This document shows positions 33,069-40,852 of a stretch of DNA of 64,000 nt, piece after piece. Positions within the stretch are counted from its first letter, which is position 1; each line of letters opens with the position of its first letter. The stretch spans positions 1,302,001 through 1,366,000 of the forward strand of contig CAXXDU010000002.1 of the NCBI GenBank assembly GCA_963667535.2, written 5' to 3'. The notes under the pieces are model-generated. The model saw only the letters and a program-made list of their open reading frames with translations, was not told the DNA's origin and searched no databases. A program made the position numbers and the translations under genes. This DNA is from UBA5614 sp963667535. Its GTDB lineage: Bacteria > Cloacimonadota > Cloacimonadia > Cloacimonadales > Cloacimonadaceae.

Positions 33069-34586
33069 ATGAAAAAAACCATTATTATCGTCTTGGCAAT
33101 CGTCACAGTGATAATAGGTGTTTCTTTATTTTATTATATTGAAATAGGGCAGTATAACAAAGTTATCTCAGCCCTCAGAAACCACGATTGGGATGTCGCA
33201 ACAACTATTAGTAAATCAAAACTAATGGATAACCCAGAAAATCACAAACTAAAAGGATTGCTGTTTTATGCACGCGTTAGAGATAAATTTGATGAAGAAA
33301 TGGAAAAAAGTGTTAAGGAAAATGAAGACAAAAACAGCAATGAAATACAGAAAAAGCTATATGATGAATATGAATTAACTACGATATTTGCCAGAATGCT
33401 ATCAATGCAACAGTGGCAATATGTTGTTGAAAATAAATTATATAACAAATTAGATAATCCCCAAAATGACATTGATGAATTACGGAAAGTCTTGGACAAA
33501 GAGCTCTCTGTAAGGCTAACAAATGGATATGAAATGACTAAGGCAATCAGATACTTATCTAAAATTGGAATTAACAAACTCAGATTAAATAAAGGCGACG
33601 AAATCGACAATACGTATTACAATGTATTTTTATCATTACAATCTGGTCTTGGCAACAAGAAAGCTGATAAGATACTGTTAAAGAAAATGTTAGTTGAGAG
33701 TTCAATAACTGATTTATTCATATATTGCGGAGATGGATTTTATGGATTGCTTAAAGCAAATTTGAAACAAAAACCAAATTTAATTGAATATAAGGGTATA
33801 GTGGAGTATTTGGCGATAATGAAAGCCAAGAATATGATAAATGAAATCCAGCTCAAATATCCTCAGATTACGGATATCTCTAGGACATATTTGAAAAGTA
33901 AAAACACGGATGTTTATGATTCGACAAAAGCTAAAAGTGATAAGATAATAAGCTCATGGAATGATTTGAATAGTAGTGTTTCTAAGGATCTAAATTTGCC
34001 TTATATGAAAGAACGATTAAAAGCGCTGAAGACTAATAAACGTTTTGGTTTAAGTTTAGCAATACACTATCCAACTGACAAAGTAGAACCAATACTATTA
34101 TCCATATCAGCCTTTGATACTAAAACTAATAAATTTCTAGTTTGGATATATCAATATACAAATGCTGATTTTCAAATATTAGCTTTTGAAAAAATGAATA
34201 ATCCTGTAATAAATAAAGATTTATTTACTATACTAAACGTAACAAATGATGAAGCTAAGATTAGTATCCAAATAGGGAGAATTGATATTAAGCAGGAACA
34301 ATACACCGAACAAGATATGAGGTACAATCCTCGTAAATATAAGTACTATGACTATTGGAGTGAATCTTATACATATAATGGCGGGTACGATTATGTAGAT
34401 GTTACAAAACATAGAGATGAGGCGTATCTTATAGATGTGAAAGAGTACGGCTTATCACAAAATAAGGCATTTTTTAATAAGCAACTTAAAGATATAAAAG
34501 TTGACGATATTAGTTCTCACCGATGGAATTCTCTTGAGGAATCACCAGTTGATACCACTATGACTGCTCCTCAATACGATGAATAG
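33069..34586 (+). CDS. Membrane-anchored protein of unknown function
   Basis: Not recognised. A 505-aa protein with an N-terminal anchor (residues 4-24, TIIIVLAIVTVIIGVSLFYY) and a large external or periplasmic part. Residues 28-90 read like a tetratrico-type helix pair (VISALRNHDWDVATTISKSK), then a charged coiled coil (EKSVKENEDKNSNEIQKK), helical material, and from about residue 320 a beta-rich domain. The Tyr-rich stretch near residue 420 (YNPRKYKYYDYW) is odd. Lysine- and AT-rich codon use differs from the housekeeping genes. GGTGG precedes the ATG. It starts a four-gene AT-rich run. Confidence 0.7.
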   Translation: MKKTIIIVLAIVTVIIGVSLFYYIEIGQYNKVISALRNHDWDVATTISKSKLMDNPENHKLKGLLFYARVRDKFDEEMEKSVKENEDKNSNEIQKKLYDEYELTTIFARMLSMQQWQYVVENKLYNKLDNPQNDIDELRKVLDKELSVRLTNGYEMTKAIRYLSKIGINKLRLNKGDEIDNTYYNVFLSLQSGLGNKKADKILLKKMLVESSITDLFIYCGDGFYGLLKANLKQKPNLIEYKGIVEYLAIMKAKNMINEIQLKYPQITDISRTYLKSKNTDVYDSTKAKSDKIISSWNDLNSSVSKDLNLPYMKERLKALKTNKRFGLSLAIHYPTDKVEPILLSISAFDTKTNKFLVWIYQYTNADFQILAFEKMNNPVINKDLFTILNVTNDEAKISIQIGRIDIKQEQYTEQDMRYNPRKYKYYDYWSESYTYNGGYDYVDVTKHRDEAYLIDVKEYGLSQNKAFFNKQLKDIKVDDISSHRWNSLEESPVDTTMTAPQYDE

Positions 34587-34617
34587 CTAAACAAATATAC
34601 CATTATAAACAAAAAAC

Positions 34618-35181
34618 ATGAATTTGGAAAAGACAGTTTTAAGAATTATATTTCTAATATTTTTGACTAGCATAGTTAACTTAATATATAGCAAAGAAAT
34701 TGTGACAAAGGATGACGGTAGTCAAATTGTTATTTACGACAATTATACATGGGGAGTGATAGACCAAAATGATTCCCTGATAGTCTCGATAAATCCCAAA
34801 ACTCCATCGAATGCCGTAGAAGTTTGGGATTATGATTTGGATTATGATAGCGGAGAATCTACCTATGATAAAAAAGTAAGATTGTATATTCATTATTGGA
34901 ACAAAACCGATACTCCAATATCGGGTGTAAAAGTATATGTACGTATTTATAATTCATTTCATGAATTGGTTTATGAAGTAAGTTTTAATGATGAAGTACT
35001 GCTTAAGCCTGGAGAAAAGAATCAAAGTACATCCTATCGATATTGGGAAGATAATCCATATATTGGTGGTGAACCTTTTGATAAATTGTGGGAGTTAGCA
35101 ATGAACGGAACAGCTAAACTTAAGTTCAAAATTACTAAAGTTGCATTTGTCACAGGGAAAATAATATCTATAAACAAGTAA
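34618..35181 (+). CDS. Exported beta-sandwich protein, unknown
   Basis: A 187-aa protein with a signal peptide (residues 1-24). The early segment KDDGSQIVIYDNYTWGV resembles the short strand motif of DUF3157-like exported proteins. The middle (RLYIHYWNKTDTPISGVKVY, then VYEVSFNDEVLLKPGEK) resembles a FxLYD-like Ig sandwich. The ATG lies 31 bases after the preceding gene with little ribosome-site sequence. It is probably co-transcribed with 33069; its function is unknown. Confidence 0.65.
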   Translation: MNLEKTVLRIIFLIFLTSIVNLIYSKEIVTKDDGSQIVIYDNYTWGVIDQNDSLIVSINPKTPSNAVEVWDYDLDYDSGESTYDKKVRLYIHYWNKTDTPISGVKVYVRIYNSFHELVYEVSFNDEVLLKPGEKNQSTSYRYWEDNPYIGGEPFDKLWELAMNGTAKLKFKITKVAFVTGKIISINK

Positions 35182-35340
35182 AAAAAACTAGAGGGGCTTA
35201 ATAAGAAATGGTATTATGCTTAACTTCTCAGTTATCCAATCTAAAAAAAATGATAATATTGAAATAGAAATTTATGATTTACAATACAATTTGCAAGTAT
35301 CTATTCATATATAAAATCAGATAGCAAACTAGAGGTCATT

Positions 35341-37584
35341 ATGCTAGACTATAACGGTAAAAGAAAAAACCTTGATTTGTGGAAGAGGCTACTTGTATTT
35401 AGTATTTACACTATTATACTATTCGTAACCAAACTATATATCTCAGGTTCTGTTGTTCCTACAGGAGGAATAGAGGATATTTGGTTGCTAAGTGCTATTT
35501 CATATCTATCATTTTCAATGGTTTTATCTCCATACTTCATAACTCCTAAAGACTCACTTATTAACTCTTTAATGACATTGATTCTACTTTGGTCATTAGA
35601 TTTGAATCAAACAACAAATTCGGCAATTGATATGAATCCTATTAGATGGATATTTGTGGTTATTCTAGCCTTAATATCTATTTCTGCTTCAATAGCCATT
35701 ATTTCTTTTAAGCCTAATCAGAAAACTAGCATGGGAGCTGAATCAATTGGGAACCCATTTTATATAATTGCAACTGCATTTGGCAAAGCCGAAATTGTGT
35801 ATACACTTCCTCTGATAATCAGTATTCTATGCTTCTATGCAGCAAAACAATTTGAGATGTCTATTATAATAATAGCTTGGATACTCATAGTATTTGTTAA
35901 ACCGGTTGAAAATATCTGGCTGATTATCTTGAAATGCTGTTATAAGTTTGGTCAGGGTAGCAATGTTGTAATCGAAGGGACTATACAAAGAATTGACAGC
36001 CCTAATTTAATAAGGGCTATTATTAGAGATGCACAATCTTGGGACTCATCATCAGTTAAGATAGCATGTTTAGCAAATAACAGTACAGTATATTGTCTTC
36101 CTTTGTTTTATCAAATACAAGAGGATTCTATAGTGGGAACAGGGTTGTGTTTATGTGAAGCCGAAGATACAAATAGTTTACCATTAATAAATTCGATATA
36201 TAAACAAATAGGAAACAAAAAAAGAATTGATATTATTGCCCAGACATATCAGTTAACACAGAAGGCTGACATTATTGGTTTTATTGCAGAGAACTCAAAT
36301 ATTAGTACTATTAAATTCGAAGTAGCGTCAGACATTGAACTCCAATCTGGGCAACTAGTTTTTTGTAAGATACGTGATGAGATAATATACTACCAAATTT
36401 TAGATGGACAAACTTTTGAAGAAAACTTTAACAATAATCCAAGGGGATCTCAAATTGTTATAGCAAGTCAAATAGGGCTATATGACGAGGATAGGTTTTT
36501 TAGAAAGTTCAAATGGATACCACATATGAACTCTCCAGTATTTAGCATAAAGGATAATAAAGAAATTTTTGAAAATAAATCTGAAGATTGTTATATAGAA
36601 TTAGGAAAAATTCCTGGGTCTAATTTACCAGTTTATGCAAATTTTAGCGATATGATTTATTATCATACTGCAATACTTGGAATAACAGGCACTGGAAAAA
36701 CTGAAATGGCTCTTGAAATTATTAGACATGCTTATACACATAATTCTAAAATTTTTTGTGTTGATTTTACTGATGAGTATAAGAAGAGATTATTCGATTT
36801 AACCCCAGTTACAATGGGCTTCTCTAAAGAAGAAAACGATGAACTAGATAATTTATATGATAAAGTTGAAGCAGGAGAATACGGTGCTGGTAAAGAAAAA
36901 GGAGAGCTTACACGTTTCATAAAAACTATTAAACCAGCAGTAAAAATACGTGTTGATGAGTTTTTAGAAAAGACTGATTCAAATTTAGGCATTTTCGAGT
37001 TACCCGATATTGCCAACACTAGAACTACTCTACGAGCAACTGAGCTTTTTCTATCATGCATTTTTGAATGGGCAAGAAAGCATAGAAAAGCACAGAACAT
37101 TTTAATCGTTCTTGAGGAAGCTCATACTATTGTACCCGAAACAAATTTATTTCCTTATGATAAAGGAGATACACAAAGTATAATTGGCAGAATGTCACAG
37201 ATTGCGCTTCAAGGAAGAAAATATGGAATTGGGCTTATTCTTATTTCCCAAAGAACAGCTTTAGTTAGCAAAACTCTCCTTTCGCAATGCAATACATATT
37301 TTACGTTTAATCTTGTTGATAGAACAAGTCTTGACTATTTGGAAAATGTATACAGTTCCGATATGGTAAAGGCAATACCCAATTTGCCACATTTGAATAT
37401 GATAGCTTTTGGGAAGGGAATAAATAGCGACAAACCAATTATAGTAGAAATCCCATTTGATCCTGAAAAGAAAAAAGCAAGTGAATCTCTTGATTCTTGT
37501 CCTAAAGTTACTGATGAAAAGCAGCCCAAAGAGCAAGAAGAGAAGGAAGTGCACTCAGAAACAGAAAAGGATGATCCTTCTTAG
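35341..37584 (+). CDS. Membrane-anchored HerA/DUF87-type ATPase
   Basis: A 747-aa protein. The N-terminal 200 residues hold about five hydrophobic segments (for example LLVFSIYTIILFVTKLYI at 17-34 and IVYTLPLIISILCFYAA near 151). A beta-rich HAS-barrel-like region follows, then a RecA-type motor. Walker A is GITGTGKTE at 447-455 and Walker B is ILIVLEEAH at 587-595. ALQGRKYGIGLILISQRTAL and LVDRTSLDYLEN are typical of the HerA/FtsK hexameric translocase group. The C-terminus is charged. Most HerA proteins are soluble and pair with a nuclease; here no nuclease is adjacent and the enzyme is membrane-bound. A defence or DNA-transfer role is inference only. Confidence 0.8.
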   Translation: MLDYNGKRKNLDLWKRLLVFSIYTIILFVTKLYISGSVVPTGGIEDIWLLSAISYLSFSMVLSPYFITPKDSLINSLMTLILLWSLDLNQTTNSAIDMNPIRWIFVVILALISISASIAIISFKPNQKTSMGAESIGNPFYIIATAFGKAEIVYTLPLIISILCFYAAKQFEMSIIIIAWILIVFVKPVENIWLIILKCCYKFGQGSNVVIEGTIQRIDSPNLIRAIIRDAQSWDSSSVKIACLANNSTVYCLPLFYQIQEDSIVGTGLCLCEAEDTNSLPLINSIYKQIGNKKRIDIIAQTYQLTQKADIIGFIAENSNISTIKFEVASDIELQSGQLVFCKIRDEIIYYQILDGQTFEENFNNNPRGSQIVIASQIGLYDEDRFFRKFKWIPHMNSPVFSIKDNKEIFENKSEDCYIELGKIPGSNLPVYANFSDMIYYHTAILGITGTGKTEMALEIIRHAYTHNSKIFCVDFTDEYKKRLFDLTPVTMGFSKEENDELDNLYDKVEAGEYGAGKEKGELTRFIKTIKPAVKIRVDEFLEKTDSNLGIFELPDIANTRTTLRATELFLSCIFEWARKHRKAQNILIVLEEAHTIVPETNLFPYDKGDTQSIIGRMSQIALQGRKYGIGLILISQRTALVSKTLLSQCNTYFTFNLVDRTSLDYLENVYSSDMVKAIPNLPHLNMIAFGKGINSDKPIIVEIPFDPEKKKASESLDSCPKVTDEKQPKEQEEKEVHSETEKDDPS

Positions 37585-37657
37585 ATAATCTTTGATGATT
37601 AGCTTCAATGAAAATTATTCTATGTGTTGGTCTTATAAAATTAGTTCACCACTAACT

Positions 37658-37697
37658 CCTCACTTTTCCCTTGACGACATGACATTAAGTTTAAATA
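37658..37697 (+). promoter_or_regulatory. Duplicated promoter upstream of 37764
   Basis: The 20 bases CCTCACTTTTCCCTTGACGA at 37658-37677 are identical to 38558-38577 upstream of the carboxyltransferase gene. A TTTAAATAAAG follows at the same distance in both. Read as a promoter, TTGACG (37671-37676) is the -35 and TAAATA (37692-37697) the -10, with a short 15-base spacer. Confidence 0.6.
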
Positions 37698-37763
37698 AAG
37701 AATTTAACTGCAAATTAAGTATAAAGCAATTGGAAGTATAGAGATTAGAGATAAGGAGAAATT

Positions 37764-38324
37764 ATGTCCAATACGAAACTGTCGACAGAAAAGCTGTTGG
37801 AAAAGGAAGCAATGATAATTAAAACAAGTGAGGAAGGGTGGCAGAATCAAGTTGCAAAAGCAATGAAAGCAAAGAAAACACTAAAAATTGAGACTGTAGA
37901 CTTGGAATGGAAACCTAACTCAGACAACCCATTGAACATCGCAAAATGGATTTGGGGTACCGCTCTTCCAGGTTGGGTTGCTGTACTATTAGTTCAGAAT
38001 ATGATTCCTCTTGGAGTAACAGCTTACAATAAAGATGATTCATCAACACCGCCTAAGGGTATTCCTTTAGATACTGGTGAGAAGCTCGCAATAGCTGCTG
38101 CGGGAGGGTTGATGTTGTTCGGGGCAGGTATGATCCTACTAGCTTTCTTTGATCCAGAACCGACTACAAAATTATCACTATTAGTGGGGGGAGGGATTGC
38201 GACAGTGCTTGGTGGAGGAGCAATAATTCTTACGATAATAATTACAAGGAAAAAATATATATGGGAGATGGAGATTGATCCTAAAAGCGGTAAGGCAATA
38301 TGGACAGCTAGACCTAGCGAATGA
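37764..38324 (+). CDS. Membrane protein with carboxyltransferase-like N-terminus
   Basis: A 186-aa protein with a strong AAGGAG site. Its first 16 residues (SNTKLSTEKLLEKEA after Met) closely match the start of the carboxyltransferase encoded at 38661 (SSTKESIEKLLEKEA), and the upstream DNA is also duplicated. The rest is unrelated: a linker, then three hydrophobic segments near residues 57-77, 108-127 and 134-160, and a short C-terminal soluble tail (WEMEIDPKSGKAIWT). It is probably a foreign or local membrane gene driven by a captured promoter and start. Function unknown. Confidence 0.7.
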   Translation: MSNTKLSTEKLLEKEAMIIKTSEEGWQNQVAKAMKAKKTLKIETVDLEWKPNSDNPLNIAKWIWGTALPGWVAVLLVQNMIPLGVTAYNKDDSSTPPKGIPLDTGEKLAIAAAGGLMLFGAGMILLAFFDPEPTTKLSLLVGGGIATVLGGGAIILTIIITRKKYIWEMEIDPKSGKAIWTARPSE

Positions 38325-38557
38325 TTAAGTTTAACTATTGTTTCTGAATAACACGGAATATTGTGCCGATCCTTTTATCATTTATTGATTGTGTTACCTT
38401 TTCAATGGGATTAGCTTGAAGGTTTCTCTGAATCTCTATGTGGATATTTGCAGAAACCTTATATTGGGGTAGTTCCCAACAAGCAAATTTGCAGCAAAAG
38501 TTATACTATTTACAATTTCACTCGTACTCTATATTCGTGTATTTAGTGGTCTAAGAT
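38325..38557. other. Gene-free interval before carboxyltransferase promoter
   Basis: No gene is supported. A 9-bp stem, AAGGTTTCT (38419-38427) with AGAAACCTT (38452-38460), is the only clear structure; the loop is long (24 bases) and no T-run follows. Confidence 0.5.
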
Positions 38558-38570
38558 CCTCACTTTTCCC

Positions 38571-38597
38571 TTGACGATTAGCCAATCCTTTTAAATA
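38571..38597 (+). promoter_or_regulatory. Promoter of the carboxyltransferase gene
   Basis: TTGACG (38571-38576), a 15-base spacer and TAAATA (38592-38597) lie 64 bases before the ATG. The block is conserved with 37658-37697, which supports its importance. Confidence 0.55.
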
Positions 38598-38660
38598 AAG
38601 ATATTCAATCATAAACTGGATTAAAGTTATTAAAATAAATGAGTTATAGAAGGAGACCTT

Positions 38661-40214
38661 ATGTCCTCAACTAAGGAATCGATTGAGAAGCTATTAGAAA
38701 AAGAAGCCAAAACACGTGAAATGGGCGGAGAAAAAGCTGTCCAAAAGCAACATGATGGTGGAAAGCTGACAGCCCGTGAAAGGCTTGACCTGTTGTTTGA
38801 TGCCGGCACTTTTCGTGAACTTGATATGTTTATGCATCACCGCTGTGATAACTTCGGTATGGAAAAGATTGATATTCCCTCCGATGGTGTTGTTACAGGG
38901 CACGGTTTGGTGAATGGACGTCCTATCTTTGCTTTTGCACAGGACTTCACAGCGCGGGGCGGTAGCCTGGGTGAAATGCATGCTGCCAAAATCTGCAAGG
39001 TGATGGATATGGCGCTCAAATCCGGTGTTCCCATAGTTGGAATCAATGACAGTGGCGGAGCGCGTATTCAGGAAGGTGTGGATGCACTGCGTGGCTATGG
39101 CGATATCTTTTTCCGTAATTCACGTTCGAGCGGAGTTATTCCACAGCTTGCAGCGATAATGGGACCATGTGCCGGTGGCGCCGTGTATTCTCCTGCTATG
39201 GCAGATTTTGTCTTTATGGTCAAAAATACCAGCTTTATGTTCATCACAGGACCGGAAGTTATCAAAGCTGTGACAGGTGAAGAGACCACTCAGGAAGAGC
39301 TGGGCGGCGCAATGGCGCATAACAGTAAAAGCGGAAATGCCCATTTTGCCTGTGAAAGTGACGAAGATGCGATTGAACAAATGAAGACCCTGCTTTCCTA
39401 CCTGCCTTCCAATAATATGGAAGACCCACCGATAATTGAATGCACTGATAATCCGCACAGGGAATGTCCTGAGCTTGATACTATCATACCGGACGACCCG
39501 AAGATAAGCTATGATATGCGCGATGTGATACATTCCATTGTGGATGATGGCATTTTCTTTGAACCGCATCATTATTATGCCCGCAATATCGTGGTCGGCT
39601 TTGCCAGAATGAATGGCAGAGTGGTCGGTATTGTGGCAGACCAGCCCAATGTCTTAGCCGGATGTCTGGATATTGATGCATCTGATAAAGCAGCCCGTTT
39701 TATCCGCACCTGCGATGCTTTCAATGTACCGCTTCTGACCTTGGTTGACGTTCCGGGATACTTGCCCGGCACACATCAGGAATGGAATGGTATCATCCGG
39801 CATGGAGCCAAGCTTTTGTGGTGCTATAGTGAAGCAACCGTTCCCAAACTGACAGTGGTCACCCGCAAGGACTATGGCGGAAGCTATATCGCTATGAGCA
39901 GCCGTCACCTGGGAGCAGATATGGTTTTCTCATGGCCTATGGCAGAGATTGCAGTTATGGGTGCACAGGGCGCTGCGAATATCATCTTCCGCAAAGAAAT
40001 CGACGGAGCAGAAGATAAAGTAGCCAAACGTGCCGAAATGATTAAGATATATGAAACAGAATTCAATAATCCTTACGTAGCTGCTTCACGCGGATACGTG
40101 GATGCGATAATCCGTCCCAGTGAGACCAGAGCCAGACTTATTGACGCTCTGGAAATCCTGTGCACAAAGAGTGAAAGCCTGCCACCGAAGAAGCATGGAA
40201 ACATTCCCGTGTAA
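38661..40214 (+). CDS. mmdA: Methylmalonyl-/propionyl-CoA carboxyltransferase subunit (MmdA/PccB, 12S type)
   Basis: Crotonase-fold carboxyltransferase moving a carboxyl group between acyl-CoA and biotin, 517 aa. Landmarks: HDGGKLTARERLDLLFDAGT near residue 31, FAQDFTARGGSLGEMHA near 91, INDSGGARIQEGVDALRGYG near 123, GPCAGGAVYSPA near 168, and the second-half oxyanion region DVPGYLPGTHQEW near residue 363. It is usual in length for PccB, MmdA and the 12S subunit of transcarboxylase. AAGGAGACC precedes the ATG. With the 62-aa protein and the 5S/biotin fusion that follow, a transcarboxylase or decarboxylase complex is more likely than a classical propionyl-CoA carboxylase, since no biotin carboxylase is present. 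Confidence 0.92.
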   Translation: MSSTKESIEKLLEKEAKTREMGGEKAVQKQHDGGKLTARERLDLLFDAGTFRELDMFMHHRCDNFGMEKIDIPSDGVVTGHGLVNGRPIFAFAQDFTARGGSLGEMHAAKICKVMDMALKSGVPIVGINDSGGARIQEGVDALRGYGDIFFRNSRSSGVIPQLAAIMGPCAGGAVYSPAMADFVFMVKNTSFMFITGPEVIKAVTGEETTQEELGGAMAHNSKSGNAHFACESDEDAIEQMKTLLSYLPSNNMEDPPIIECTDNPHRECPELDTIIPDDPKISYDMRDVIHSIVDDGIFFEPHHYYARNIVVGFARMNGRVVGIVADQPNVLAGCLDIDASDKAARFIRTCDAFNVPLLTLVDVPGYLPGTHQEWNGIIRHGAKLLWCYSEATVPKLTVVTRKDYGGSYIAMSSRHLGADMVFSWPMAEIAVMGAQGAANIIFRKEIDGAEDKVAKRAEMIKIYETEFNNPYVAASRGYVDAIIRPSETRARLIDALEILCTKSESLPPKKHGNIPV

Positions 40215-40539
40215 CGGAATTACGAATTATGAATTATGAATTATGAATTGGTGGAAAGGTGATAAGGTGATAGGGTGATAAGGTGGTTTTTAAACACGTA
40301 TCACTTGAATCACACGTAAAAGAACTTAACCACAATGATGCAGAGACACAAAGAAAGTAGCCGGGACAATAATATTACGGTAAGAAAAAGATTAAGATTC
40401 CTGCCTGCGCAGAATGACTTGAAAAGGAATAGTAAAAGATTATGAGATTGGAAAACACCATATCACCTTATCACGGTGTTATTCAACCACCTTATCACCC
40501 TATCACCTTTCCACCTTATCACGTATTACGGAGTAATTA
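40215..40539. repeat. Repeats between carboxyltransferase and small subunit genes
   Basis: GAATTAT tandem copies (40224-40246) lead into GGTGATAAGGTGATAGGG purine-rich units. The 23 bases at 40264-40286 recur exactly inverted at 40487-40509, 200 bases on, so a large stem could form in the intercistronic RNA. The middle contains a CACAGAGACACAAAG unit like those of the 5.1- and 63-kb blocks. Confidence 0.85.
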
Positions 40540-40728
40540 ATGGAAGATAAAAAGAAACTTGCAGCTATCAGTGCTGTTGTCTCGATGATAAACAGCGAGA
40601 ATGAAGAATATGACTATCCCGAAAAGCTGCCTACGCATCAACCGACGCAGTGGACGTATTGGGGCAGACAGCAGACTATGATGCACAGAGACACTGTTCA
40701 ACGCAGAATTATCAAGAGAAATAAATAA
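40540..40728 (+). CDS. Small carboxylase-complex protein (OadG-tail/epsilon-like), 62 aa
   Basis: A short acidic-then-basic protein. The first 20 residues (EDKKKLAAISAVVSMINSEN) resemble the helix found in small subunits of acyl-CoA carboxylases and in the soluble tail of OadG. An aromatic WTYWGRQQTMMHRD segment follows, like the Trp-containing ends of those proteins. No membrane helix is present, so it is not a complete OadG. Its position between the 12S-like and 5S-like genes supports a role in assembling the complex. Ribosome site is weak (TACGGAG). Confidence 0.65.
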   Translation: MEDKKKLAAISAVVSMINSENEEYDYPEKLPTHQPTQWTYWGRQQTMMHRDTVQRRIIKRNK

Positions 40729-40852
40729 TAGTAGAATAAGCATCTTGCTTGTTCACTTATCAATATAAGGATAACAGAATTTTGCGCAGCATTGGAATGC
40801 TACGCTACCCTGCTTGTTAAAAAATATATATAAAAAACTAAGGAGAACACGC

